Origin: VXYL01 sp965200375
Lineage (GTDB): Bacteria; Pseudomonadota; Gammaproteobacteria; Pseudomonadales; Azotimanducaceae
Assembly: GCA_965200375.1 (NCBI GenBank)
Contig: OZ241353.1
Coordinates: 1,116,001 to 1,180,000 of the forward strand
DNA: 64,000 nt
Direction: 5' to 3'
Position 1 is the first letter of the stretch; each line of letters starts with the position of its first letter. A model generated the notes under the pieces. The model made no database searches. It had not been told where the DNA came from and saw only the letters and a list, made by a program, of their open reading frames with translations. Positions 1 to 8,204 of the stretch are shown in pieces. The position numbers and the translations under genes were made by a program.

Positions 1-485
1 GCCGCTTGCGAACCAATGCAGAGGGCGGCAACGGCGGCAAGCGTGGTGCCCGCCCAACCCAATGTCGGCAAACCCGCAGCGACGACGGCGTCGCCGATCG
101 CGCCGCCGGCGCCAGCGGGCAGATTCTGGCCGCCGCCGCGCAGACGCGCCAGAACGCAGACGGCCGCCACCGCGGTCAGAAAGCCGATGCACCGAACCGC
201 CGCGAGCGGCCAGAGGCCCGCTCCGCGGCCCGGCGGCCGAAGCAGGCCAATCGCTGCGCAGACGAGAGCCAGCGGCAGCAGGTAGGCGGCCCAGCCAAGC
301 GTCAGCAGGGCGGCATCGGCAACGAGCGCCCCGCTGCTGCCAACCAGGTTGGCAACGGCACGCTCGGTCCCGGCGGAGGTCCACGCCGGATCCATGGGCG
401 AGTAGGAGGCGAAGGCGAGCAGCAGGTAGATGGCGAAGCCAAGCAGCACGAACAGCCCGACTTCGCGGATCGGCAGCGCGGACAT
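1..485 (-). CDS. ftsK: DNA translocase FtsK, N-terminal membrane part (runs off the window)
   Basis: The minus-strand frame from an ATG at 485 is open to the window edge (161 codons). It begins MSALPIREVGLF and alternates hydrophobic stretches with short loops. The first segment is LLGFAIYLLLAFASYSP, and the next includes GWAAYLLPLALVCAAIGLL. The phrase ending in ASYSP with an aspartate-rich loop (MDPAW) after it, then VANLVGSSGA, is characteristic of the four-helix N-terminal domain of FtsK, the septum-anchored motor that clears chromosome dimers during division. An AAGGA ribosome-binding site lies about 9 nt before the ATG. The linker and ATPase/gamma domains lie outside the window, so the motor part cannot be checked. 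Confidence 0.82.
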   Translation of the reverse strand, partial: MSALPIREVGLFVLLGFAIYLLLAFASYSPMDPAWTSAGTERAVANLVGSSGALVADAALLTLGWAAYLLPLALVCAAIGLLRPPGRGAGLWPLAAVRCIGFLTAVAAVCVLARLRGGGQNLPAGAGGAIGDAVVAAGLPTLGWAGTTLAAVAALCIGSQA

Positions 486-670
486 GGGCGAAGTCCTTTT
501 CTCCCAACGGCGCTTCGGAGTCTACCACCTGCGCCTCAGGTCGGCTGCTGCGATCTTGTCTCGTCGGTAGACGAGTGGCCGGACTGGACTTGGGGCCGCC
601 GCGGCGGGCGGCGAGGGCAGCGCACCCATCCTGCTGGAACCGTCCAGCTCGCGCCGAAGAGCGACCGCCC

Positions 671-1915
671 TTAGCGAGCCGCCGACATCGATCGCGCTGG
701 TTCCAGCCCCAGCTCCACTTGCTCGCAGAGTTCCCCGCACAGCGCCTCCTTGGCGTAGTGATGACGTACCAGCTCGCGGGCCCGCGAGCCCATGGCCAGC
801 AGACGCTGCGCCGGCGCGTCGCGAATCTCCGCCAAGGCTGCCACGGCCGCGTCCACATCGCCGTGGGCGACATGCCAGCCGACATCGTGGTCGCCGATGA
901 TGTCGGTCGCATGGCACCGCGCCGGGCCGAACAGCAGTATGGGGCGGGCGGCGGCCATGGCCCCGTAGATCTTGCAGGGGTGCGACAGACCAACCATCTT
1001 GTCTCCAACGGACACCACATGGACATCGGCCGCCGCTAGGGAATAGTCCAGGAGTTCGAGCGGCTGATACGGCAAGCAGTGGACGTTGGCAGCGCCCCGT
1101 CGCGCCCGAAGGTCCTCGACCTGTGGCCTGCCTGCGCCTCCGCCGACGAAGAGGAAGTCGAGCCGTTCGTCGTTGCGAAAGCGCAGCGCAGCCGCGAGCA
1201 GCGTGTCCAACGGATGCGCGAGGGTGTGGTTGCCGCTGAACATGACTACGCGGCGGCCTGGCCGGACATGCTTCTTGCGCCAGGGATTCGCAGCCCCGTC
1301 GATGGTTCGCTCGCTGCTGTTGTGCGGCCAAGGCGGCAGCGTCACGGTCTTGTTCGTGACACCCCACTTCTGCTCGATCCGGGCCGCCATGTAGCGATCC
1401 AGAACCACGACCCGGCGCGCACGGGCAACCAACCGCCGATTGCACCAGTCCGTCATGGCGCCGAACGGCGAGCCAGCCTGCAGGACCCCCATGCCCACAG
1501 CCAGATCAGGGTGGACGTCGTGAATCCAGAAACACACCGGAACGCCGCGCAGCCAGGACACGAACAACCCGGCCAAGGCGCACATCGGCGGCACGGTGCT
1601 AAGCAGCAGAACGCCCGGCCGGTGCCAGAACAGCCCGCGGATCGCGGCTTGGAGCACGAAGGAGAGCGCGGCCAACGCGCGCACGGGAGCGGCGCGTTTT
1701 CCGAAGGAGCTCAGCCCCAGCCGGCGGACGTCCACGCCTTCCCGCTTCTCCCGACGGGGATAGCGGCGGGCGCCGTCTTCGTAGCTGCGGCCGGCGGCGA
1801 GAACGCGAACCCGATGGCCACGGCGCACCAGCGCCGCGGCAACGTCTGCGATGTGCTGTCCAGTGGTGGATGGATCCGGAGGGTACGGCTGCGTCAGGAT
1901 GAGAATCCGCGCCAC
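671..1915 (-). CDS. GT4-family glycosyltransferase (WcaI-like)
   Basis: A 414-residue protein with the two-Rossmann GT-B layout. The N-terminus (MARILILTQPYPPDPSTTGQ) and the following H-I-A-D region are typical of group 4 glycosyltransferases that act on nucleotide sugars at the inner face of the membrane. WIHDVHPDLA resembles the WcaI/WbuB-type subgroup. The C-terminal half carries VMFSGNHTLAHPLDTLL (start of the donor-binding domain), a glycine-rich FVGGGAGRPQ loop and KIYGAMAAARPIL, where the family has its E-x7-E-like donor site. The start is a GTG four bases before the stop of the upstream epimerase gene, so the two are probably co-transcribed. It likely works with the adjacent epimerase and methyltransferase on an exopolysaccharide or glycolipid. 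Donor and acceptor are not predictable. Confidence 0.8.
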   Translation of the reverse strand: MARILILTQPYPPDPSTTGQHIADVAAALVRRGHRVRVLAAGRSYEDGARRYPRREKREGVDVRRLGLSSFGKRAAPVRALAALSFVLQAAIRGLFWHRPGVLLLSTVPPMCALAGLFVSWLRGVPVCFWIHDVHPDLAVGMGVLQAGSPFGAMTDWCNRRLVARARRVVVLDRYMAARIEQKWGVTNKTVTLPPWPHNSSERTIDGAANPWRKKHVRPGRRVVMFSGNHTLAHPLDTLLAAALRFRNDERLDFLFVGGGAGRPQVEDLRARRGAANVHCLPYQPLELLDYSLAAADVHVVSVGDKMVGLSHPCKIYGAMAAARPILLFGPARCHATDIIGDHDVGWHVAHGDVDAAVAALAEIRDAPAQRLLAMGSRARELVRHHYAKEALCGELCEQVELGLEPARSMSAAR

Positions 1916-1919
1916 GGTG

Positions 1920-2918
1920 TCAGCCGTACTTGCGCATGTACTGATCGTGGATCCAACTGTAGGTTCGCTCCATGCCGTCGCGCAGGGCGATCGAGGGTTC
2001 CCATGCCAGCAGCTCGCGGAGCCTGGCGTTGTCGCTGTTGCGTCCGTTCACGCCTTTCGGCGCGTCGAGGTCGTAGCGGCGCGCGAGGCGGACGCCGGCG
2101 ATGTCCTCGACGATGTCCACCAGCGTGTTGATGGTGACGAGCTCGCTCGAGCCCAGATTGACCGGCGCGGCGGACCCGTGGCGCATGAGCGCAAGCGTGC
2201 CGCGTATGCAGTCGTCGATGTGCATGAAGGAGCGCGTCTGCCTGCCGTCGCCCCAGATTTCGATGCTCCGGGCGCCGGTGTGCTTGGCTTCGATCACCTT
2301 GCGGCAGATGGCCGCCGGCGCCTTCTCGCGGCCGCCCTCCCAAGTGCCCAGCGGGCCGTAGACGTTGTGATAGCGGGCCACCCGCGTAGGCAGTCCGTAG
2401 TCTTCATGGAAGTGGCGGCACATGCGCTCGGAAAAGAGCTTCTCCCAACCGTAGCCGTCTTCGGGATCGGCCGGATACGCGTCGGCTTCGCGCAGCGGCG
2501 CGACGTCCTCCCTGCACTGCTTGCCGGCGTTGTAGACGCACGCCGAAGAGGCGTAGAAGAACGAAGATATGCCGTGTTCCTTGGCGGCGAGTAGCATGTG
2601 CGTACTGATCAGCACGGACAGCATGCAGGCCGCTTTGTTGCGCTCGATGAAGCCCATGCCGCCCATGTCGGCCGCTAGCTGGTAGCACTGATGCATGCCA
2701 GCGCATGCCGCTTGGCAGGCCGGTAGCTGCCTCAAGTCCGCAACGATGTTCTCCGCGTCGGCGTGGCACTGCTGCCAAGCCTCCAACGGCTTGCAGTCGA
2801 CGCTGCGAACCCGGTGGCCGGCGTCGAGCAGGGCGCCCACCAGGTGCCCACCGATGAACCCGCCGCCGCCGGCAACCAGTACGCTCGGCTTGTCCACACC
2901 CCTACCGGCACTTCGCAC
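1920..2918 (-). CDS. GDP-mannose 3,5-epimerase-like NAD-dependent epimerase
   Basis: An extended short-chain dehydrogenase of about 332 residues. Visible features are the NAD-binding GGGGFIGGHLV near the N-terminus, FFYASSACVYN with the family's catalytic Cys, a Y-x3-K in DGYGWEKLFSE, and the very distinctive block RYHNVYGPLGTW plus GGREKAPAAICRK. This block and the later GDGRQTRSFMHIDDC and GRNSDN closely match plant and bacterial GDP-mannose 3,5-epimerase, which converts GDP-D-mannose to GDP-L-galactose/GDP-L-gulose. The start is uncertain: the first GTG (2918) and a second GTG seven codons on are both possible. It lies just upstream of the glycosyltransferase in the same direction. The specific substrate is inferred from motif identity only. 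Confidence 0.83.
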   Translation of the reverse strand: MRSAGRGVDKPSVLVAGGGGFIGGHLVGALLDAGHRVRSVDCKPLEAWQQCHADAENIVADLRQLPACQAACAGMHQCYQLAADMGGMGFIERNKAACMLSVLISTHMLLAAKEHGISSFFYASSACVYNAGKQCREDVAPLREADAYPADPEDGYGWEKLFSERMCRHFHEDYGLPTRVARYHNVYGPLGTWEGGREKAPAAICRKVIEAKHTGARSIEIWGDGRQTRSFMHIDDCIRGTLALMRHGSAAPVNLGSSELVTINTLVDIVEDIAGVRLARRYDLDAPKGVNGRNSDNARLRELLAWEPSIALRDGMERTYSWIHDQYMRKYG

Positions 2919-3018
2919 ATTGGCGCATTGCCACCCATGTTACACGCTGCCCCGAGGTCAGTCCTCAAGGTCTTGGGGTGGCACCTCGGCGCCACAGACG
3001 AACGCGACCGCGGCTGCG

Positions 3019-3975
3019 CTACTTCGTGCGGATGTAGATCGAAGAAGGAAAATGCCGGCGGTCTTGGCGGAACGGCCTAGCACCCCTCGGTGCGAGCCCG
3101 CCGTCGTTGGCCTGCGGCTCGTACTCGGGAAAGACCGCCCGCAGTGCTTCGGGACGGCCGTAGTGCAGCAGGCTCAGGCAGAAGACGATCTCGGCCCGGG
3201 GATTATGCACCAGCCAAGCATGGAGCAGCGACGACTCGTTGTAGAAGCAGTAGTTGAGCAGCAGATCCCGCGGGAAGTCGTAGGGAAAGTAGATGTCGTG
3301 AAAGTGAATCCACACCCCTGCCTTGAGGCGGGGCAGCACCTCCAACACCAGGAAGTTGACGTCGCTGCCCGCCTTGACGGCATGGGAGGAGTCGATGAAC
3401 AGCAGGTCGCTTTCCGCCAGCATCCCGAATTGATCGAGCGGAACGTGTTGAACGGGCTTGGCGATGACTTCGAATCGCACTTCGTCGTTGGGCGGCACCA
3501 GGCCGCGACGACTGCGGCGGAGCGGAGCGTAGGGGTCGATGCAGCACAGCTCGGCCGGTCCGCCGTTCCGTCCGAGGGCCTGCAACATGCAATAGGTCGA
3601 CACGCCGGAACCCACCTCGACGATGCGCCTTGGCTTCAAGTGCCGTACCACGGCATGGAGGGCCTGCGCTTCGACATAGCCGTAGCCGGGGCCCGCCGCT
3701 CTCCGGGTGCCTTCCACATAGTGGCGGTTCCCAGCGAATTCGCCTTGGTACGCACGGCAGATCTCTTCGCATGCCCGTAGCTGCGCATCGACGTCGATTG
3801 GCACGCCCGGCATGGCGGACGGCCTGTTCCAATGCGGCGTCGTTCGCGCCAGCTGCCGGGGGTCGGGGATGGGGGCGTCGTAGCGTACCGGCGTGACGTG
3901 CAGCCGCAGCCGCGCCATGAGCTGGAACAACCGCCGCAGCAAGAGTTTGACGAGACGTTTGGCCATGGTGCGCAT
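3019..3975 (-). CDS. Class I SAM-dependent methyltransferase (Methyltransf_24-like)
   Basis: A 318-residue protein. After about 110 residues comes a SAM-binding motif I, RRIVEVGSGVSTYCMLQAL, then CCIDPYAP (acidic end of strand 2) and LLFIDSSHAVKAGSDVNF, matching the O-methyltransferase-like Methyltransf_24 architecture often found in polysaccharide or cephalosporin-hydroxylase-type clusters. The basic N-terminus with a hydrophobic patch (LVKLLLRRLFQLMARLRL) could be membrane-associated. A second ATG three codons downstream (3966) is an alternative start. It sits upstream of the epimerase and glycosyltransferase genes on the same strand, separated by about 100 bp, and probably modifies the same glycan. 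The substrate is unknown. Confidence 0.7.
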   Translation of the reverse strand: MRTMAKRLVKLLLRRLFQLMARLRLHVTPVRYDAPIPDPRQLARTTPHWNRPSAMPGVPIDVDAQLRACEEICRAYQGEFAGNRHYVEGTRRAAGPGYGYVEAQALHAVVRHLKPRRIVEVGSGVSTYCMLQALGRNGGPAELCCIDPYAPLRRSRRGLVPPNDEVRFEVIAKPVQHVPLDQFGMLAESDLLFIDSSHAVKAGSDVNFLVLEVLPRLKAGVWIHFHDIYFPYDFPRDLLLNYCFYNESSLLHAWLVHNPRAEIVFCLSLLHYGRPEALRAVFPEYEPQANDGGLAPRGARPFRQDRRHFPSSIYIRTK

Positions 3976-3999
3976 GTTTCGATCGGACGGCCCGCCGTT

Positions 4000-4054
4000 T
4001 GGCGCGCCCGCAGGGACTCGAAGCCTGGTGCTCTGTCCGTTGAGCTACGAGCGC
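4000..4054 (-). pseudogene. tRNA relic (probably tRNA-Arg) lacking the anticodon arm
   Basis: Read on the minus strand this 55-nt stretch has a 7-bp acceptor stem (GCGCTCG paired with CGGGCGC, one T-G wobble), the TA spacer, a D-arm (GCTC, eight-base loop, GAGC), a T-loop TTCGAGT with a stem that pairs at four of five positions, discriminator G and a genomically encoded CCA. The anticodon stem-loop and variable loop are absent: the D-arm runs into CCAGGC and straight into the T-loop. The sequence resembles bacterial tRNA-Arg. A deletion between the similar GGCTTC (anticodon arm) and GGTTC (T-arm) would give this product. It cannot decode and is best called a remnant. The full-length gene, if any, is not in this window. 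Confidence 0.62.
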
Positions 4055-4406
4055 TTGGCGGCCATTGTAGACCGGGCCGCCGTTGCCTCACCAACGGCAG
4101 GGCTCCTCGGCCACCGAGGGATCGACCGTGGCAGCAGATGGACGCCCGGTCCGTGCCTTCCGGACGATGCGGGCGATCAGCTGCCCGCCTCTGACTTGGC
4201 GACGATCGAGGTACGGCAGCCGCGTTGATGCCCACGATGCCGGGAGTCCAACACCTGCCGGTTGCCACTGCGCCCCAAGGCCAGCGCTTTCGTTTGACGC
4301 TCCTACGGCAAGTCGCTAACGTGCGCCACGTCCGCAGGCGCTCGGCAGGCAGCACGGGCGCGCAAGTCGGAAGTCTGCCGCGAGCCCCGACCACCGGAGA
4401 CGAAGT
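4055..4406. other. Gene-free interval upstream of the LRR protein gene
   Basis: About 350 bp between the tRNA relic and the GTG start of the surface protein. Every frame is either very short or arginine/proline-rich in the manner of antisense GC-rich DNA. No convincing promoter hexamers, hairpin with T-tract or RNA gene was recognised. Confidence 0.5.
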
Positions 4407-7400
4407 GTGAGAACCGCCAGACCCGCTGTTGCCCGCCGCGTTGGCGGGAAGCGCGAACCCCGCCGCTTCCGGCCGTGCCCACGCGCCGTGCGGCCCGTTC
4501 TTTGCTTGTTGGCCGCGTACTTGCCCTTCACAGCCGCGGCGGTGCCCCACGTTCCCTACGGTCTTGGGGCCAGCGCCGGCGACGGTGCCGTCGTGCTGAG
4601 CTGGGAGCAGAGCCGCACCACGACCATCACCAGCTGGGAGTACCGCTACCGAGGCTCCGAGTCCGGCACCTGGATCACTTGGACGACGATCCCCGGCAGC
4701 GACCACACCACCTACAGCTACACGGTGCCGGGCTTGACCAACGGCGCCACGTACACCTTCGAACTGCGGGCCCGGGACCCAAGCGGGCACGGCAGATCCG
4801 CAAGCGTCACGGTGACGCTGTCGACGTCGCCGGACACCGAGGTGAAGATCAAGGACACTGCCCTGCGGGCCGCCGTCGCGGCTGCTCTCGGCAAGGCCGC
4901 GGCGGACGAATTCACGCAAGGGGACTTGGCCAAGCTCTCGACGTTGGCTGCGACGTCCGCCGGCATCGCGAACCTCGCCGGACTTGAAGCCGCCATCAAC
5001 CTCGCCACGTTGGACCTCAATGACAACAGCGTCGCCGACCTTGCGCCGCTGGCGGATCTCGACCAGCTGAAGATCCTGAAGCTCGACAGAAACAACGTCT
5101 CGGATACGAGCCCCCTGGCCGGACTGCGCCTCGCCGAACTGCGCTTGGCTGGGAACCAAGTCGAGGATATCGAGCCGCTGCGGGGATTGACGACGCTGAC
5201 GACGCTGGTGCTCGCCACCAACGGCATCGGCGACATCTCCCCCTTGGCGGCACTGGTGCAGCTCGAGACGCTCAACCTCGGCACCAACAGCATCGTCGCG
5301 GTGACGGCGCTACGCGGACTGAGAGCGCTGAAAACGCTCTACCTCTTCAGCAACCGGGTGGAGGACATCGGGCCGCTGGTGGAGAACCCGGGCCTCGACG
5401 ACGACGACCTCGTCGATCTGCGCGCCAATCCCTTAAGCGACGAGGCCCTCCAGTTCCAGGTGCCCGAGCTGCGCCGACGCGGCGTCAACGTGCGCGTCCG
5501 GCCGGCGGCGCCGGAGCAGCTGACCGTGACGCCCGCCCGGGGCCAGGCGACGCTCGCTTGGAAGCTCGGGCCCGTGACCGTGAACTACTACGAACTGCGC
5601 CACGGCCCCGGGGACCCGCCTGATTTCGGCGACTGGGAGCGCATCCCGGGCAGCGACCAGAACACCGTCACCCACACCGTCACCGGGCTGCCTACCGGCG
5701 GCATCTACACCTTCGAGCTGCGAGCCGTCGGCTTGGGCGGCGAGGGGCCTGCAGCGCAGGTGGCCACGGAAGACATCGCCGCGGCCAACGAGCCGCCGAG
5801 GGTGGTGGAGACCATCGAGGACGTGCAACTCGAGCCGGGCGACTTCTACACCACCGATCTGACCCGCCACTTCGCCGACGCCGACGACGAGACCCTCACC
5901 TACCGGACGTCGTCCAGCGACAACAGGGTCGCCGTCGCGTCCATCATCGGCAAGCTGCTGCGCGTCGCCGGCATAAAGGCCGGCGCGGCAACGATAACCG
6001 CGTCGGCGGTCGATTCCGTGGGCGCGCGGACCGACATCGAGTTCACTGTGAGCGTCGGCATCGCCGTGCGGGTGACCGACGCCAGCGCCGCGGAAGGGAG
6101 CGAGGCAGAGGTGTCCGTGGTGCTGACGCGGGCACGGGAAGAGGCCACGGTGCTGCCGTACACGATAGCCGCGGACGGCGACCCGGCGACCGCCGATGCC
6201 GACGCCAACGACCACGAGGGGGTCGCCGGCACGGTCACCATACCGGCCGGCGCCACCGGCGAGTCCCTGATGATCCCCATCGTCGACGACGACGAGATAG
6301 AGCCGGCGCGGGAGGTGTTCGTGGTCCGGTTCCGCCAGCAAGCCCTGGATGCCGGCTACGTGCTGGCGGACGACAGCGCGACGGTGACCATCGAGGAAGG
6401 CGTTTGCGATCGTACGCCGGTGGTTCGAGATGCGCTGCGGGAGGGCGAGGACTGCACCGCGACGACGCCGGCCGACCTTGCCAGGTGGCAGATCCTGCCG
6501 TGGCGCGGCCGGCGCATCGAGGCGCTGCGCGGCGCGGACTTGCAGGGGCTCTCCGGCCTGCGCCAGCTGGATCTCCGCGACAACGCCTTGACGGCGCTGC
6601 CGGCGGGCCTGCTGGCGGACCTGCGGGCGCTATCGACCTTGAGGCTGACCAACAACCGCCTGAGCACGTTGTCGGCGGACGCCCTCGCTGGCGCCGGCGC
6701 CGTCGAGTACCTGGAGCTCGACCGCAACCAGCTGTCGTCGCTGGCACCCAACGTCTTCGCCGCCCAACCCGGGCTGCGGGTCTTGCGGCTGGACGACAAC
6801 CTGCTGACGGCGCTGCCGACGGGCGCCTTCGCGGGGCTCTCGAACTTGCGGGAACTGGTTCTCTCGAACAATCCCGGCGCCCCGTTCACGCTGGCCATGA
6901 CGCTGGCCCGCGCCGACGCCGCGGCTGCGGCACCCGGGCCCGCGACGGTGTTCGCCGCCATGGCAACCGCGGCCCCGTTCGCCGCCGAAGCCACGGTGAC
7001 CTGGCCCGATGCCACGCCGGTAGCGTTGACGATAGCCGCTGGGGCGAGCGAGAGCGACACCTTCATCGTCGCCGCGGCCGGGGGCGCCGTGCAGCTGACG
7101 CTGGCGGCGCCGGCGCTGCCGACGACGCGCTGCGGGGATCTGCGGGTGCCGTGCTTTCGCGGCTTGGCGACCGCCGGGTCCACGCTGAGCCTGTTTCGAC
7201 CGCCACCCCGGGTTGTCGGCGCGGCGCCAAGCGTCGAACTGCTCGGCGAGGACGATTTCGGCCTCGACGCCGCGGCGTTCTTCGCCGCCGCCGATGGCGG
7301 CCCGCTGACGTTCTCCGCCATGTCCAGCAATCCCGCGCTGGTGACGGCGGGCACCGTCGACGGGCGCGTCGTCGTCGCCACCGCAGCCGGCGCCGAGGAA

Positions 7401-7562
7401 GGCAGCGCCGAGGTGACCATCACCGCCACCGACGATGCCGGCCAGACCGCCTCCCTCACCTTCGCCGTGGTCGTGCAGCCGGGGGGGCGAGGCTTCCTGC
7501 GCGGCTGGCGGCAAGGACTGCCGACGGAGCCCGCGCCGCCGCAGCCAGTCGAGTCGCCATGA
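4407..7562 (+). CDS. Secreted multi-domain LRR / fibronectin III / Calx-beta surface protein
   Basis: A 1051-residue predicted exported protein. A long basic n-region precedes a hydrophobic core (about residues 29-46, PVLCLLAAYLPFTAAA). Domains in order: FN3 (about 48-140), internalin/SDS22-like leucine-rich repeats (about 150-345, units such as LATLDLNDNSVADLAPL), a second FN3 (about 368-460), a cadherin/Ig-like domain (about 465-553), a Calx-beta repeat (about 554-650, IPIVDDDEIEPAREVFVV), a second LRR block of the LPxGxF type (about 655-835), a beta-rich segment, and another cadherin-like domain (about 930-1030). No LPXTG or clear beta-barrel anchor is visible. The start is a GTG with GGAG about 8 nt upstream. 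Such modules mediate protein or carbohydrate contacts, so an adhesion or host-interaction role is inferred. Confidence 0.85.
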   Translation: MRTARPAVARRVGGKREPRRFRPCPRAVRPVLCLLAAYLPFTAAAVPHVPYGLGASAGDGAVVLSWEQSRTTTITSWEYRYRGSESGTWITWTTIPGSDHTTYSYTVPGLTNGATYTFELRARDPSGHGRSASVTVTLSTSPDTEVKIKDTALRAAVAAALGKAAADEFTQGDLAKLSTLAATSAGIANLAGLEAAINLATLDLNDNSVADLAPLADLDQLKILKLDRNNVSDTSPLAGLRLAELRLAGNQVEDIEPLRGLTTLTTLVLATNGIGDISPLAALVQLETLNLGTNSIVAVTALRGLRALKTLYLFSNRVEDIGPLVENPGLDDDDLVDLRANPLSDEALQFQVPELRRRGVNVRVRPAAPEQLTVTPARGQATLAWKLGPVTVNYYELRHGPGDPPDFGDWERIPGSDQNTVTHTVTGLPTGGIYTFELRAVGLGGEGPAAQVATEDIAAANEPPRVVETIEDVQLEPGDFYTTDLTRHFADADDETLTYRTSSSDNRVAVASIIGKLLRVAGIKAGAATITASAVDSVGARTDIEFTVSVGIAVRVTDASAAEGSEAEVSVVLTRAREEATVLPYTIAADGDPATADADANDHEGVAGTVTIPAGATGESLMIPIVDDDEIEPAREVFVVRFRQQALDAGYVLADDSATVTIEEGVCDRTPVVRDALREGEDCTATTPADLARWQILPWRGRRIEALRGADLQGLSGLRQLDLRDNALTALPAGLLADLRALSTLRLTNNRLSTLSADALAGAGAVEYLELDRNQLSSLAPNVFAAQPGLRVLRLDDNLLTALPTGAFAGLSNLRELVLSNNPGAPFTLAMTLARADAAAAAPGPATVFAAMATAAPFAAEATVTWPDATPVALTIAAGASESDTFIVAAAGGAVQLTLAAPALPTTRCGDLRVPCFRGLATAGSTLSLFRPPPRVVGAAPSVELLGEDDFGLDAAAFFAAADGGPLTFSAMSSNPALVTAGTVDGRVVVATAAGAEEGSAEVTITATDDAGQTASLTFAVVVQPGGRGFLRGWRQGLPTEPAPPQPVESP

Positions 7563-7672
7563 CGTCCCGTGTACGCAGCATCTTCTACCGGGGCAGCGAG
7601 GCGCCGCGGCCGAACCTGCCGACGACGATCCGGGAACGCGCCTGGTCCTCGCCGATCTGGCTGCGACCCTAG
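7559..7672 (+). CDS. Possible 37-residue ORF overlapping the end of the LRR gene
   Basis: An ATG overlaps the LRR gene stop codon in the ATGA arrangement used for translational coupling. The 37-codon product (MTSRVRSIFYRGSEAPRPN and on) is basic, has no recognisable motif, and ends just before the 160-bp tandem repeats. It may be a chance frame. The coupling geometry is the only support. Confidence 0.22.
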   Translation: MTSRVRSIFYRGSEAPRPNLPTTIRERAWSSPIWLRP

Positions 7673-7675
7673 CTA

Positions 7676-8155
7676 GCGGTTCGATTCCGAATTGACATGG
7701 CAAATGGCACGTTCGTCTGTCGTCGCCTCGGCGTGCGCTGCTTGAGGATGTGCCGCCCCGCAAGGCCGCCGGCATCCCGGCCCTGCGACGAAACCCGCCC
7801 GCTGGAACACGCGTCGTTTTGGAAGCGGCACACTGGCGGTTCGGTTCCGAATTGACATGGCAAATGGCACGTTCGTCTGTCGTCGCCTCGGCGTGCGCTG
7901 CTTGAGGATGTGCCGCCCCGCAAGGCCGCCGGCATCCCGGCCCTGCGACGAAACCCGCCCGCTGGAACACGCGTCGTTTTGGAAGCGGCACACTGGCGGT
8001 TCGGTTCCGAATTGACATGGCAAATGGCACGTTCGTCTGTCGTCGCCTCGGCGTGCGCTGCTTGAGGATGTGCCGCCCCGCAAGGCCGCCGGCATCCCGG
8101 CCCTGCGACGAAACCCGCCCGCTGGAACACGCGTCGTTTTGGAAGCGGCACACTG
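7676..8155. repeat. Three tandem copies of a 160-bp repeat
   Basis: Copies lie at 7676-7835, 7836-7995 and 7996-8155. Copies 2 and 3 are identical and copy 1 differs at one base near its start (GGTTCGATTCC against GGTTCGGTTCC). Each begins GCGGTTCGRTTCCGAATTG and contains ACATGGCAAATGGCACG. Because 160 is not a multiple of three, open frames pass through all three frames, so the unit is not selected as a protein repeat. Near-identity implies recent amplification or gene conversion. A diverged relative of the leading part occurs inverted at 50192-50229. It fills the gap between the LRR gene and the GlpC-like gene. Function unknown. Confidence 0.93.
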
Positions 8156-8204
8156 GCGCCTGGCACTCTCCCGTGGCGTGGCGAAGGGCTGGCAGGCTGG
8201 TCGG

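Noticed and set aside
2952..2989. Terminator between the methyltransferase and epimerase genes (CCGAGGT/ACCTCGG)
   Set aside because: Seven-base arms with a 24-nt loop and no T-tract; it would also interrupt a likely operon.
4000..4054. Functional tRNA
   Set aside because: No anticodon stem-loop or variable region; only 55 nt long.
7676..8155. CRISPR array
   Set aside because: The 160-bp units are contiguous and identical with no unique spacers and no cas genes.
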